Positions 8,626-17,405 of a stretch of 35,923 nucleotides of DNA are shown here, in pieces. Source of the DNA: Salinivirgaceae bacterium (GTDB taxonomy: Bacteria > Bacteroidota > Bacteroidia > Bacteroidales > SZUA-534); contig JAQICC010000399.1 in NCBI GenBank assembly GCA_027858735.1, positions 1 through 35,923 on the forward strand. The letters run 5' to 3'. Position 1 is the first letter of the stretch. Every line of letters begins with the position of its first letter. The notes under the pieces are model-generated. The model was not told the DNA's origin. It worked only from the letters and a program-made list of their open reading frames with translations, and ran no database searches. A program made the translations under genes and the position numbers.

Positions 8626-10143
8626 CTAGGTAATTCCTTTCATCATTCGTTTTAACCATGGAGTTAAAGTAAGTAGAATTAAAGCTGCAACGGCGGTTTC
8701 TGATGCAATAAACCAAAACACCGGAACTTCCTGTCCCAATGCTCCTTCTAACCATATCGAAATGGCTTTCATTTGCGATGCCACAAAATTACCCGCTGCA
8801 AATGAGCCCATCCAAACACCCATCATAGTTGAAACTAATTTAACAGGTGAAAGCTTGGTTACCATTGATAAACCTATTGGTGATAAACAAAGCTCACCAA
8901 AAGTGTGCATCATAAATACCATAACCAACCAAAGTGGGCTTACTTTTGTTATTTCACCACCTGCTTGTGACACACGGTTTGCAATAGCCATTATCACAAA
9001 TCCAAAACTTAGCAAAAGCATACCCCACACAAATTTCATGGGAGTATTCGGATTTAGCTTAAATTTAGAAAGTTTAACCCACAGCAATGAAAACAAGGGA
9101 GCAAAAATTACGATAAATATAGCATTAACACTTTGAAACCAAGTTGCTGGTATCTCAAAATTACCAATCATTCTGTCGGTAGTATCACGGGCAAATATGC
9201 TAAAGGTTGTTCCTGCTTGCTCAAAACCGGCCCAGAAAAAAATATTGAATACTGCTAAAACAAGAATAACTCCAACACGACTCCATTCTGTTTTTCCATG
9301 CGTACCTGAGAAAATATTGTATGCCAAATAAAAAATACCAGCTACTGAAACAATTCTAATAAGCCATGTTGTAAAGGATGCTGACAAGGAATTCCAAACA
9401 CTCATACCACCCAGTATAAACACCACAATTCCAACAACATACATCATTATATTGGCCCAATCTTTTGCAATTAAACGAACGCTTTCATGTTTTACTTTGG
9501 GGGGCATTCCAATTTTACCAAGAGTATGACTACGTATTAGAAACCAAGTGGTACCTATAAGCATACCAACTCCTGCTGCCATAAAACCATATTGCCATGC
9601 TACTTGCTCTCCTAACTTACCTGCAATTAGTGGCGACAAGAATGCTCCTAGGTTAATTCCCATATAAAATATGGTAAATCCACCATCTTTTTTAGGATCC
9701 GTATTATCATATAACTCACCAACCATGGTTGAAATATTTGGTTTAAAGAAACCATTCCCAAGTATTAGGATTCCCAAACCAGAGAAAAACAGAAACTGGC
9801 GAGTTTCAAGTGAACCTGTATTAGGCATTGCGCTAAACGACAATAAAAACTGCCCCATAGCCATAGTTATACCTCCAATATAAATGGTTTTACGTTGCCC
9901 CAAAACTTTGTCGGCAAGTATACCTCCCATTATAGGTGTAACATAAACCAATGCTGTAAAAATACCATAAATGGTAAATGCATCTAACTCGGCCATATTA
10001 AAACCGCCACCTATTAAAGTGTCCGTAAGGAAATATACCAAAAGTGCCCGCATTCCGTAGTAGCTAAAACGCTCCCACATTTCAGAGGCAAATAATGTGG
10101 ATAATCCTATGGGGTGTCCAAAAAATGATTTTTCTTGTGTCAT
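8626..10143 (-). CDS. POT/PTR2-family di-/tripeptide:proton symporter
   Basis: This is a major-facilitator protein of the proton-dependent oligopeptide transporter family, importing di- and tripeptides across the inner membrane. The conserved EMWERFSYYGMRALLVYFL near the N-terminus is the ExxERFxYYG signature of the family. FYMGINLGAFLSPLI is the second PTR signature. Twelve or more membrane segments are visible, plus a GELCLSPIGLSMVTKLSP stretch in the second half. I chose the ATG at 10143 (protein starting MTQEKSFFGHPIGL, 505 residues); a TTG 18 bases upstream would add six residues but lacks support. It is the last gene of the run dipeptidyl peptidase-GT39-pepD-transporter, 54 bases after pepD, and ends at a good terminator. 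Confidence 0.93.
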   Translation of the reverse strand: MTQEKSFFGHPIGLSTLFASEMWERFSYYGMRALLVYFLTDTLIGGGFNMAELDAFTIYGIFTALVYVTPIMGGILADKVLGQRKTIYIGGITMAMGQFLLSFSAMPNTGSLETRQFLFFSGLGILILGNGFFKPNISTMVGELYDNTDPKKDGGFTIFYMGINLGAFLSPLIAGKLGEQVAWQYGFMAAGVGMLIGTTWFLIRSHTLGKIGMPPKVKHESVRLIAKDWANIMMYVVGIVVFILGGMSVWNSLSASFTTWLIRIVSVAGIFYLAYNIFSGTHGKTEWSRVGVILVLAVFNIFFWAGFEQAGTTFSIFARDTTDRMIGNFEIPATWFQSVNAIFIVIFAPLFSLLWVKLSKFKLNPNTPMKFVWGMLLLSFGFVIMAIANRVSQAGGEITKVSPLWLVMVFMMHTFGELCLSPIGLSMVTKLSPVKLVSTMMGVWMGSFAAGNFVASQMKAISIWLEGALGQEVPVFWFIASETAVAALILLTLTPWLKRMMKGIT

Positions 10144-10197
10144 AATTTTATTTTGTTTCAAAATTGTTTCAAATAAACTAAAAAAGATTACTACATA

Positions 10198-11658
10198 CTA
10201 TTTTACGGGCACACTTTTTAGAGTTTCCTTAAGCCATTCGTAGAATTTACCAACCGATTCAATATTAACTTTCTCATCGGGCGAATGAGGAAAACGTATG
10301 GTTGGCCCAAATGAAATCATGTCCCAATTTGGATAAACGCCGCCCAATAAACCACACTCTAAACCTGCATGAATTGCTTTTATCTCAGGAACTTTACCGT
10401 ACAAGTTTTTATATGTTTCTTGCATGATTTTCAATATCTCAGAATTTATATTTGGTTTCCAACCTGGGTATTCGCCTGAAAAATTAATACGAGCGTCGGC
10501 CAAAGCAAACACACTTCCAATGGTATTAGCCAAATCATGTTTTGCAGAATCAACCGATGAACGCAATAAACACTGAACTATTACTTCATGTCCAACCAGT
10601 TTTACAACAGCCAAATTGGTGCTGGTTTCAACCAAACCTATCATGTCTTGGCTCATGCGAATTACCCCATTGGGGCACCCATTTACAGCCTTTGTAAGTC
10701 TGCTTTGAACCCCGTCCGAAATCATTTTTTCAGGCAACTCCGTTTTTTCAATAGCTATTTTTAACTCAGGATCAGCTGAAGCTAATTCTGCTTTTACAAC
10801 AACTTCATAATCGGCAACAAAACCAGCCAATTCACTTTCTTTACTTTCTGGAAATAAAAATGTACCAAAAGCTTCTCGCGGAATAGCATTTCGCAAACTG
10901 CCTCCTTGAATATTCGTTAAATGAACACCATATTTATGGTTAGCAAATTCAATAAAACGAAAAAATATTTTGTTGGCATTTCCTCTTTCTAAGGGAATAT
11001 CCATTCCTGAATGGCCCCCTTTTAATCCGGTTATGCTCATTCGATAAGCCACGTAGTGTGCAGGAATACTCTTAAGCTTGGCATCGAAATAAAAGTTACC
11101 ATCAATTCCACCGGCACAACCCACATATAGTTCCCCTTCATCTTCCGAATCCATATTCATTAAAATATCCCCTTCCAGAATTCCAGCTTTAAGTCCGAAA
11201 GCGCCGGTCATACCTGTTTCTTCATCAATGGTAAAAAGAGCTTCCACGGGTCCATGTTCAATATCAGTTGATGCCAAAATTGCCATGGCTGCAGCAACTC
11301 CCATTCCGTTGTCGGCACCTAAAGTGGTGCCCTTTGCCGTTACCCAACCATCGTCAATACAGGCATCAATCGGGTCTTTTGTAAAGTCGTGCTTTGCATC
11401 GCTATTTGCTTGTGGAACCATGTCAAGGTGTCCTTGAAATACTACTCCTTTCCGATTTTCATATCCCGGAGTTGCTGGTTTTTTAATGATTACATTACCT
11501 GTTTTATCAACAATGGTTCTAAGTCCCAGATCTTCTCCAAACCTCTTAACGTATTCAACCACTGCATCTTCATGTTTGCTAGGACGAGGAATTTGAGTTA
11601 GCTGGTAAAAGTATTTCCAAACAGCCGTGGGTTCTATATTTCTAATTTCTTTGCTCAT
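10198..11658 (-). CDS. pepD: Aminoacyl-histidine dipeptidase (M20 family)
   Basis: This 486-residue cytoplasmic metallodipeptidase cleaves Xaa-His and other dipeptides. It matches the PepD/carnosinase-like M20C family end to end. VFQGHLDMVPQ carries the first zinc histidine and nearby aspartate, GTTLGADNGMGVAAAMAI the bridging aspartate, FTIDEETGMTGAFGL the catalytic and metal glutamates, and MNMDSEDEGELYVGCAGG a further metal aspartate. GGHSGMDIPLERGNANK is the dimerisation-domain signature. Length is standard. It lies 19 bases downstream of the GT39-like gene and 54 bases upstream of the peptide transporter. This supports a joint role in using imported peptides. Confidence 0.95.
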   Translation of the reverse strand: MSKEIRNIEPTAVWKYFYQLTQIPRPSKHEDAVVEYVKRFGEDLGLRTIVDKTGNVIIKKPATPGYENRKGVVFQGHLDMVPQANSDAKHDFTKDPIDACIDDGWVTAKGTTLGADNGMGVAAAMAILASTDIEHGPVEALFTIDEETGMTGAFGLKAGILEGDILMNMDSEDEGELYVGCAGGIDGNFYFDAKLKSIPAHYVAYRMSITGLKGGHSGMDIPLERGNANKIFFRFIEFANHKYGVHLTNIQGGSLRNAIPREAFGTFLFPESKESELAGFVADYEVVVKAELASADPELKIAIEKTELPEKMISDGVQSRLTKAVNGCPNGVIRMSQDMIGLVETSTNLAVVKLVGHEVIVQCLLRSSVDSAKHDLANTIGSVFALADARINFSGEYPGWKPNINSEILKIMQETYKNLYGKVPEIKAIHAGLECGLLGGVYPNWDMISFGPTIRFPHSPDEKVNIESVGKFYEWLKETLKSVPVK

Positions 11659-11677
11659 TATATAACGCTTTAGGTTC

Positions 11678-13576
11678 TTAAAAATCGTTTAGACAATACC
11701 TACTTTTATTAAAAGGTATTTTATTTGTTTTACCATACGAAAAAGGGTTGCCAGGTATGGTAGATATTTTAATATCATTTAGCAGGTAGTTCGCATTGTT
11801 TGGGTTCCAAACATAAACCTTGGTTTGAGTATTTTTAGGAAATTTAATATCGGGAAGTGGAATGCTAAAAACTACTTTATTGAAACTTGAATCTTTAAGA
11901 ATATAGTCATCAATTTCACATGATCTCCAATCAATAGGGTTGCCTTTTTTTTCCATCGCCCATACTAATTTTGCCCCACCAATAGAGTCAATTTGCTTAA
12001 TGTTAGCTTCGATATTGATTATATTGTTTCGAGAAAAAATTATTGTATCTATTAACAGTTCTACATTCGCAAAATATTCACTATTAAAGTTGTTATTTGT
12101 ATCGCTTGTTATTTGATTGTCGTAGTTTTTATAGTAATTCCAATACGAGCAAGGTTTAGCTTGTTCAGCACTTGCTTTTTTTAATAAATAGGCTTCTCCG
12201 GAAATGGTAAATTCTTTTTTAACTATTTGCGGGAAATAATTCATGACAATTGCTAAATATGTTGGATTTGTTACTTCTGCTCTTCCAAAATACAAATATT
12301 CCTGAGTGCTATTTTCCATTAAATTAATGAGATCACGAGTATTGTTTGAAGAGTCAAAATATATGGTTGACGAACCATCGAAATTACGCCAACTATTGTA
12401 ACAGCTATCAATACGCTTATGAGTTATTTTAAGCGTTAGTAGGTTTGATTTGCCATATCCTTCAGTCCAATCAATTAGTCGGTTTGCAACCAATTTGTAT
12501 CTGTGGTTATTGAAATACTTAAAATGATTTCGCTCAATAATGAGGGAGCCAACACCTACTATTAAAATGGAAATTACAAGAATTAAATCTTTTTTAAAGC
12601 TCAACTTATGCATAAAGGATGCTAGAAACAATAGTAAAAAAGGAAACGAAAAGTATAGCACCCTTTCATGTATTACATTGTTTCTAAAATAAGAATATAA
12701 AAAACCAATTAACATAGGGGTTAAAAACCAAACCAGAGAAATAATTCTGTAATTAATTTCATTTTTAGTTGATCGGAATTTGAAAAATAGTACTATTGGG
12801 ATAATTGCTACTAGACTTACAACAATTGAATGATGAAAAATGTATGATATATATTTAAAAAAATAACTAAAGGAAAATTTTCCTAACCATCCTTCAATAC
12901 CACCTTTTGATAGTTGATAAAAGAAAATATCGAGGTGAGGAACAAATAGGAGAAAAATAAATAGCCCACTAATAAAGTAATATTTGAATTGATTTTTGTT
13001 TATTAGAAAGGCTCCTGTTATCCATACAATTGCCGCAAATAATAAACTAAAATAGTGGGTGTAAGAACATATTGATGCAGCTAATATATAGGCAATTGCA
13101 TTACGCCATAAAAATTTATCTTTAATAAGTTTATCCCAATAATATACCATTAATAAAATAAATGGGATACCAAACCCATACATACGAGCAATTTGGCTTT
13201 GCGCTACGGCATATTGCAATATTGCCATAAATGAAGCTGAATAAAGTGCAGCGCTTGTATTAAACCATTTTTTGCCAATTACATAAACCATAAATACCGA
13301 GAAAATACCGAAAATAATAATCGGGAACTTCACAGGTCCTGGATCTTTGCCAAATAATTTGGTATAGTAATAATAAAATACCTGAGTACCAATAGGGTGG
13401 TTATCCATTTCTTTCATTCCAATTTGAATAACATCATGTAAAGAATTAAATTCTAAGCGGAATAAAGTGCTAAACTCATCATGAGTTAATGATTGATCAG
13501 GGAGTTTGTAAAAACGGACAATAGCTGCTATTACTAATATTAATATTAATGGAATCAAAGTTTTACTGAATCGCAT
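11678..13576 (-). CDS. GT39-like integral membrane glycosyltransferase
   Basis: This 632-residue protein has a polytopic N-terminal half (about ten membrane segments up to residue 340) and a soluble C-terminal half. The first loop carries LTHDEFSTLFR with D33-E34, the acidic pair typical of the GT-C fold of GT39/ArnT/PMT-type enzymes, which use polyprenyl-phosphate sugars outside the membrane. QSQIARMYGFGIPF is a second family-like segment. The C-terminal domain (about 345-632) is not recognised. The donor and acceptor are unknown. It lies 22 bases after the peptidase gene and 19 bases before pepD, so it is probably co-transcribed with peptide-utilisation genes, which is an odd context. Confidence 0.8.
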   Translation of the reverse strand: MRFSKTLIPLILILVIAAIVRFYKLPDQSLTHDEFSTLFRLEFNSLHDVIQIGMKEMDNHPIGTQVFYYYYTKLFGKDPGPVKFPIIIFGIFSVFMVYVIGKKWFNTSAALYSASFMAILQYAVAQSQIARMYGFGIPFILLMVYYWDKLIKDKFLWRNAIAYILAASICSYTHYFSLLFAAIVWITGAFLINKNQFKYYFISGLFIFLLFVPHLDIFFYQLSKGGIEGWLGKFSFSYFFKYISYIFHHSIVVSLVAIIPIVLFFKFRSTKNEINYRIISLVWFLTPMLIGFLYSYFRNNVIHERVLYFSFPFLLLFLASFMHKLSFKKDLILVISILIVGVGSLIIERNHFKYFNNHRYKLVANRLIDWTEGYGKSNLLTLKITHKRIDSCYNSWRNFDGSSTIYFDSSNNTRDLINLMENSTQEYLYFGRAEVTNPTYLAIVMNYFPQIVKKEFTISGEAYLLKKASAEQAKPCSYWNYYKNYDNQITSDTNNNFNSEYFANVELLIDTIIFSRNNIINIEANIKQIDSIGGAKLVWAMEKKGNPIDWRSCEIDDYILKDSSFNKVVFSIPLPDIKFPKNTQTKVYVWNPNNANYLLNDIKISTIPGNPFSYGKTNKIPFNKSRYCLNDF

Positions 13577-13598
13577 AATTGAAACTGAGGTTTAAATT

Positions 13599-15794
13599 TT
13601 ATAAATTTTCACGAGTAAAATTAATCATTTTTGTATACAAATGAACACGGGTATTGCCTCCTGAAATGCTATGATTTCGGTTGGTATAATAAAACTGCTC
13701 AAATTGTTTGTTTGCCTGAACCAATGCTTCTGATATTTCTATACTATTTTGTAAATGTACGTTATCATCGGCTGTTCCATGCACAATTAAAAGTTTGCCT
13801 TTTAATTTATCAACATGATTTATGGGTGAATTGTCATCATAACCCTCAGGGTTCTCCTGAGGAGTACGCATAAATCGTTCCGTATAAATATTGTCGTAAT
13901 AACGCCAACTGGTCACAGGGGCAACTGCAATACCCATTTTAAAATAATCAGCCCCTTGAGTCATGCAATTCAGAGCCATAAAGCCTCCATAGCTCCACCC
14001 CCAAATTCCAATGCGCTGGGCATCAATATAATCTAAACCCCCTAAATATTTGGCCGATTCAATTTGGTCAATGGTTTCATATTTGCCCAATTGTAGATAG
14101 GTCATTTTTCTAAATTCTTCACCTCGGGCTCCCGTCCCCCTGCCATCAACACAGGCAACAATATAACCTTCCGCTGCAAGAATTTGCTCCCAACCAATAT
14201 AAAATTCATCTAATACTTCTTGCGAGTTTGGTCCACTATACTGGATCATAAGAACCGGATATTTTTTTGATGCATCAAAATTGCTTGGTTTTATCATCCA
14301 GCCATTTAGCTCAACCCCTTCACTTGTTTTAAAAGCAAAAAAATCCTTTGAGGCAATATTGGCTAAAGTCAATTTTTCTTTTAAATCTTCATTCCCCTCT
14401 AAAACTCGAATTTGCTTCCCTTTAGCATTGTGCAATGTTACCAAATTAGGAGTTAAAACATTCGAATGATAATTTATAAAATATTTAAACTCCTCACTAA
14501 AAATAGCATAATTACTACCGTCAAAGGCATTTAATTTTTCACTTCCAGAACCATCCAATTTAATGGAATAAATACTGCGTTGCATTGGAGTGGGTTGTGC
14601 ACTTTGATAGAATATTAATTTGTTTTTTGCATCGTATCCTATATATTCGGTTACATCCCAATTACCTTGTGTTATTTGTTTAACCAACGTACCATCGGCA
14701 TTATGAAGATAAATATGCACGTAACCATCACGTTCACTTGCATAAATAAACTGGCTACCACCATTTAAAAATGTTAGGTTATCAAAATAGGCTTCATCAA
14801 TATATCTTTCGTTGTTTTCAGTATAAAAAACCTCCGACTCCCCTGTTTGAGGATTGGCGTATAAAAATTCCAGTTTATTTTGCAATCGGTTTTCACGATA
14901 TACAACCATTTTACCATTCGGTGACCATTTTAACCTCATTATGTACTGATCCAATTCAGTTCCTACATCAACTTTAACAGTTTTACCCAATGCTATTTGA
15001 TAAGAATAAACTGAAACATCGCTATTAACCTCACCGGCTTTGGGATATTTAAATGTTTGATTTTCAGGATACAAAGCATTTTCAAGTTTTTCCGGTTTAA
15101 GTCCCTTATAAACGGTCATATTAAAAACAGGCACTTTGCTCTCATCGAATTTACAATAAGCCAAATAATCGCCATTTGGACTCCATTCAAAAGCCTTGGT
15201 ATATTCAAACTCTTCTTCATAAACCCAGTCAGGAGCACCATTAATAATTTTGTTCCATTCTCCATCGGTTGTAACTACCGTTTCTGTACCCGTTGCTAAA
15301 TTACTAATGTAAATATTGTTATTTCGAACAAATGCCACCTTTGAACCATCAGGAGAGAGTGTAGCTAATCTTTGATCTCCTTTATTTGAAACAGAAAAAA
15401 GTTTCTTTCTAATTAAGTCCCATACATAATAAGTCGCAGTAAAGGAATGGCGGTAAATATTATTCCTATTTATATAAAACAAAAGCTTTGTTTCATCAGA
15501 ATTAAAGGTGTAATTATCAATTTCTTTTACTTTATCATTTGAAAAATCCTTTACTGATACAATGTCTGCGACTTTATCGCCCGTTTTATAACTAAATTTT
15601 GCAATAATCGAATCTCCCACCAAAGTAGAATAGTGCAAACCATCATTCATTGAAGTTAAGCCATATACCGATTGCGGATAATAGGTCCAATTAGTATATA
15701 TATCTTCAAGCGTAACATTCTTTTTTTCAACCTCTTGAGCATATAATTGAAATGTACTAATTATAAGAAAACTTGCAATTAATAGTATTTTCAT
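13599..15794 (-). CDS. Dipeptidyl peptidase IV-type serine peptidase (S9B)
   Basis: This 731-residue secreted peptidase removes dipeptides, classically Xaa-Pro or Xaa-Ala, from the N-termini of peptides. A signal peptide ends near LYAQ (residues 17-20). A beta-propeller domain follows. It includes YEEEF at 192-196, the double-glutamate motif that holds the substrate N-terminus in DPP IV. The C-terminal alpha/beta-hydrolase domain has the full triad: S601 in GWSYGGFM, D676 in HGTADDNVH and H708 in NRNHSISG. The D-to-H spacing of 32 is as in the human enzyme. It heads the minus-strand run with GT39, pepD and the POT transporter and likely works in the periplasm or at the outer surface. Confidence 0.95.
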   Translation of the reverse strand: MKILLIASFLIISTFQLYAQEVEKKNVTLEDIYTNWTYYPQSVYGLTSMNDGLHYSTLVGDSIIAKFSYKTGDKVADIVSVKDFSNDKVKEIDNYTFNSDETKLLFYINRNNIYRHSFTATYYVWDLIRKKLFSVSNKGDQRLATLSPDGSKVAFVRNNNIYISNLATGTETVVTTDGEWNKIINGAPDWVYEEEFEYTKAFEWSPNGDYLAYCKFDESKVPVFNMTVYKGLKPEKLENALYPENQTFKYPKAGEVNSDVSVYSYQIALGKTVKVDVGTELDQYIMRLKWSPNGKMVVYRENRLQNKLEFLYANPQTGESEVFYTENNERYIDEAYFDNLTFLNGGSQFIYASERDGYVHIYLHNADGTLVKQITQGNWDVTEYIGYDAKNKLIFYQSAQPTPMQRSIYSIKLDGSGSEKLNAFDGSNYAIFSEEFKYFINYHSNVLTPNLVTLHNAKGKQIRVLEGNEDLKEKLTLANIASKDFFAFKTSEGVELNGWMIKPSNFDASKKYPVLMIQYSGPNSQEVLDEFYIGWEQILAAEGYIVACVDGRGTGARGEEFRKMTYLQLGKYETIDQIESAKYLGGLDYIDAQRIGIWGWSYGGFMALNCMTQGADYFKMGIAVAPVTSWRYYDNIYTERFMRTPQENPEGYDDNSPINHVDKLKGKLLIVHGTADDNVHLQNSIEISEALVQANKQFEQFYYTNRNHSISGGNTRVHLYTKMINFTRENL

Positions 15795-16282
15795 TTTTTA
15801 GCGGTTTCTAAATAAAGCCCACTAAGATACAATTTGAAATAAATACTCCGAATTATAACTATGCTTTTGTAGTATGTTATACAAATAGTTACTTGGATTT
15901 TAACACAGTATCTAATTAATTCTTTACCCCAGCACATCTACTTCCTCGCAATCGCTTTGAAGTAGGGAACTACGTCGGCAGGTATTCCAAGTTGTATTTG
16001 CACTAAACTAAACGCATGAATTAATCAGGATAGAAACTGGCCTAGCATTTAAATTCAATTCAAAAAATGGATATGAAGCTCAGGTAACAAAAGGTTTGCA
16101 TAGACATTCACGTTTTGCATTAATTCTTTTGGGTAGCTGTTTATATTACAGGAAGCTTGCTTGTAGCAGTAAAATAAAAAAACGTTTTTCAACAATAATC
16201 TGTGATTCTTTTTTTTGATCTGTTATTGTATTTGGTAAGTTTAAATAAAAAAAAGAGGTGAAAATTCACCTCTTTTTTTTAT
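15795..16282. other. Long intergenic region with a possible gene remnant
   Basis: These 488 bases separate the dipeptidyl peptidase gene from the small gene next to the sigma factor. No intact gene is visible. A plus-strand frame without an early start codon, open from about 16012 to the TGA near 16217, reads IETGLAFKFNSKNGYEAQ and then loses protein-like character. It could be a relic of an outer-membrane-type protein, or chance. The right end is the hairpin terminator at 16247-16280. Nothing else is recognised. Confidence 0.35.
16247..16280 (-). terminator. Rho-independent terminator after the sigma-factor gene pair
   Basis: A perfect 16-base inverted repeat (16247-16262 with 16265-16280) has core GAGGTGAA/TTCACCTC, flanked by A8 on one side and T8 on the other. 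It begins 3 bases beyond the stop of the small minus-strand gene. The symmetric A and T tracts would let it work in both directions. Confidence 0.85.
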
Positions 16283-16486
16283 TTAATTTATGAGATACTC
16301 AATATCTCCAATGGCATCTGATTTATCATAGTGGTACGCACTTGAAAAGGCCATTATGTTTTTAATACTTTGAGTTGAGGGTTCGAAAGTGTCAGAAAGC
16401 TCATCGAATATTAATTCATCAGCTTTCTTCACTTTTTTAAAACCCACCATTTCTTTAATTTGAAATAAAAGAGTAGATATTTGCAT
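16283..16486 (-). CDS. Small protein of unknown function next to the ECF sigma factor
   Basis: This is a 67-residue protein with no signal peptide and no membrane segment. The first third is hydrophobic/basic (FQIKEMVGFKKVKKADE) and the rest acidic. I recognise no domain. It lies 83 bases downstream of the ECF sigma gene on the same strand and directly before a strong terminator, so it is probably the second gene of that transcript. Classical anti-sigma factors of ECF sigmas are usually longer and often membrane-bound, so this is not an obvious one, although a small soluble regulator is possible. Coding is supported by its position between the sigma gene and the terminator, not by homology. 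Confidence 0.6.
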   Translation of the reverse strand: MQISTLLFQIKEMVGFKKVKKADELIFDELSDTFEPSTQSIKNIMAFSSAYHYDKSDAIGDIEYLIN

Positions 16487-16569
16487 AGGCGCGGTATTTA
16501 TTAATTTTAATTAAATAACGCAGCCGAAACTCTTTTTATTATAATTCAAATAAAAAAACTAAAAACAAA

Positions 16570-17163
16570 TTACAGATTCAGAACTAAATCAACTTTTGAT
16601 TCTTCCATTAATTTGCGCATATTAATAATAGCGTAGCGCATACGTCCTAAGGCTGTATTAATGCTAACATTTGTATGTTCTGCAATTTCTTTAAAGCTTA
16701 AATCGTAATAGTATCTAAGCTTCACTACTTCTTTTTGTTCCTCCGGTAATTTTTCAACCAAAATTTTCACATCTTCATGCACTTGTTCTACAACAAGTTC
16801 TTGCTCAATATTTAAATCAGAATATTTTGCTGAGTTAAATAAAGGAACTTCAGTATCGTCATCTGAAACAGTTTTCAAATGCTTGTCTTTTCTATAAAAG
16901 TCAATTACTAAATTGTGAGCAATGCGCATTACCCAAGAAACGAAGCGTCCCTCTTCGTTGTATTTACCGGAATGAAGTGATTTAATTACCTTAATAAAAG
17001 TATCTTGAAAAATATCTTCGGCTAATTCACGGTTTTTAACAACCATTAGAATATACGAAAACACTTTGCTTTTGTGTCGATTTATTAAGAATTCAAAGCT
17101 TGATTGGTTACCACCAAGATATTGCTTAATTAAATCATAATCACTCAGATTATGAATTTCCAT
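16570..17163 (-). CDS. ECF RNA polymerase sigma factor
   Basis: This 197-residue sigma-70 family protein of the extracytoplasmic-function class directs RNA polymerase to a specific promoter set. Region 2 is clear: ELAEDIFQDTFIKVIKSL followed by the -10-reading stretch FVSWVMRIAHNLVIDFYR. Region 4 is LPEEQKEVVKLRYYYDLSFKEIAEHTNVSI with the helix-turn-helix that reads the -35 element. Region 1.1 and region 3 are absent, as expected for the class. An unusually perfect Shine-Dalgarno sequence (AAGGAGGT, 5 bases before the ATG) precedes it. It is followed by the 67-residue gene and is divergent from uvrA. No anti-sigma gene is recognisable beside it, so the signal is unknown. Confidence 0.93.
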   Translation of the reverse strand: MEIHNLSDYDLIKQYLGGNQSSFEFLINRHKSKVFSYILMVVKNRELAEDIFQDTFIKVIKSLHSGKYNEEGRFVSWVMRIAHNLVIDFYRKDKHLKTVSDDDTEVPLFNSAKYSDLNIEQELVVEQVHEDVKILVEKLPEEQKEVVKLRYYYDLSFKEIAEHTNVSINTALGRMRYAIINMRKLMEESKVDLVLNL

Positions 17164-17167
17164 AATT

Positions 17168-17175
17168 ACCTCCTT
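17168..17175 (-). promoter_or_regulatory. Perfect Shine-Dalgarno site of the sigma-factor gene
   Basis: The minus strand reads AAGGAGGT, then AATT, then the ATG at 17163. Most other genes in the window lack such a site, as usual for Bacteroidota, so this one stands out. A second GGAGG lies at about 17220 in the same leader. Confidence 0.6.
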
Positions 17176-17253
17176 ATTTATTTGGTTCTAAGTGTAATTA
17201 TGTATCTATAAGCAATCCTCCTTTAATTTGGGTTAGTATTATTTGAATGGGAA

Positions 17254-17261
17254 CAAATATA
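17254..17261 (-). promoter_or_regulatory. Candidate -7 promoter box of the sigma-factor gene
   Basis: The minus strand reads TATATTTG here, an exact TAnnTTTG match, about 90 bases before the start codon. No clear TTG box is seen 19-21 bases further upstream. If used, it would give a leader of roughly 80 bases. Confidence 0.35.
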
Positions 17262-17405
17262 TAAAAAAATATTGCGAATCCTAAGCCTATCAAAAAAAAA
17301 TACATAATCTTTGTAAAAAGTCACATGAATCGAATCAAATTGACGATTTAAATGTTAAATCACTATTAAATTTGATCAACAAAAATAAAATCAGCAAAAT
17401 TTACA

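Noticed and set aside
10144-10161. TTG start for the POT transporter
   Set aside because: An ATG six codons later begins the conserved N-terminus (MTQEKSFFGHPIGL).
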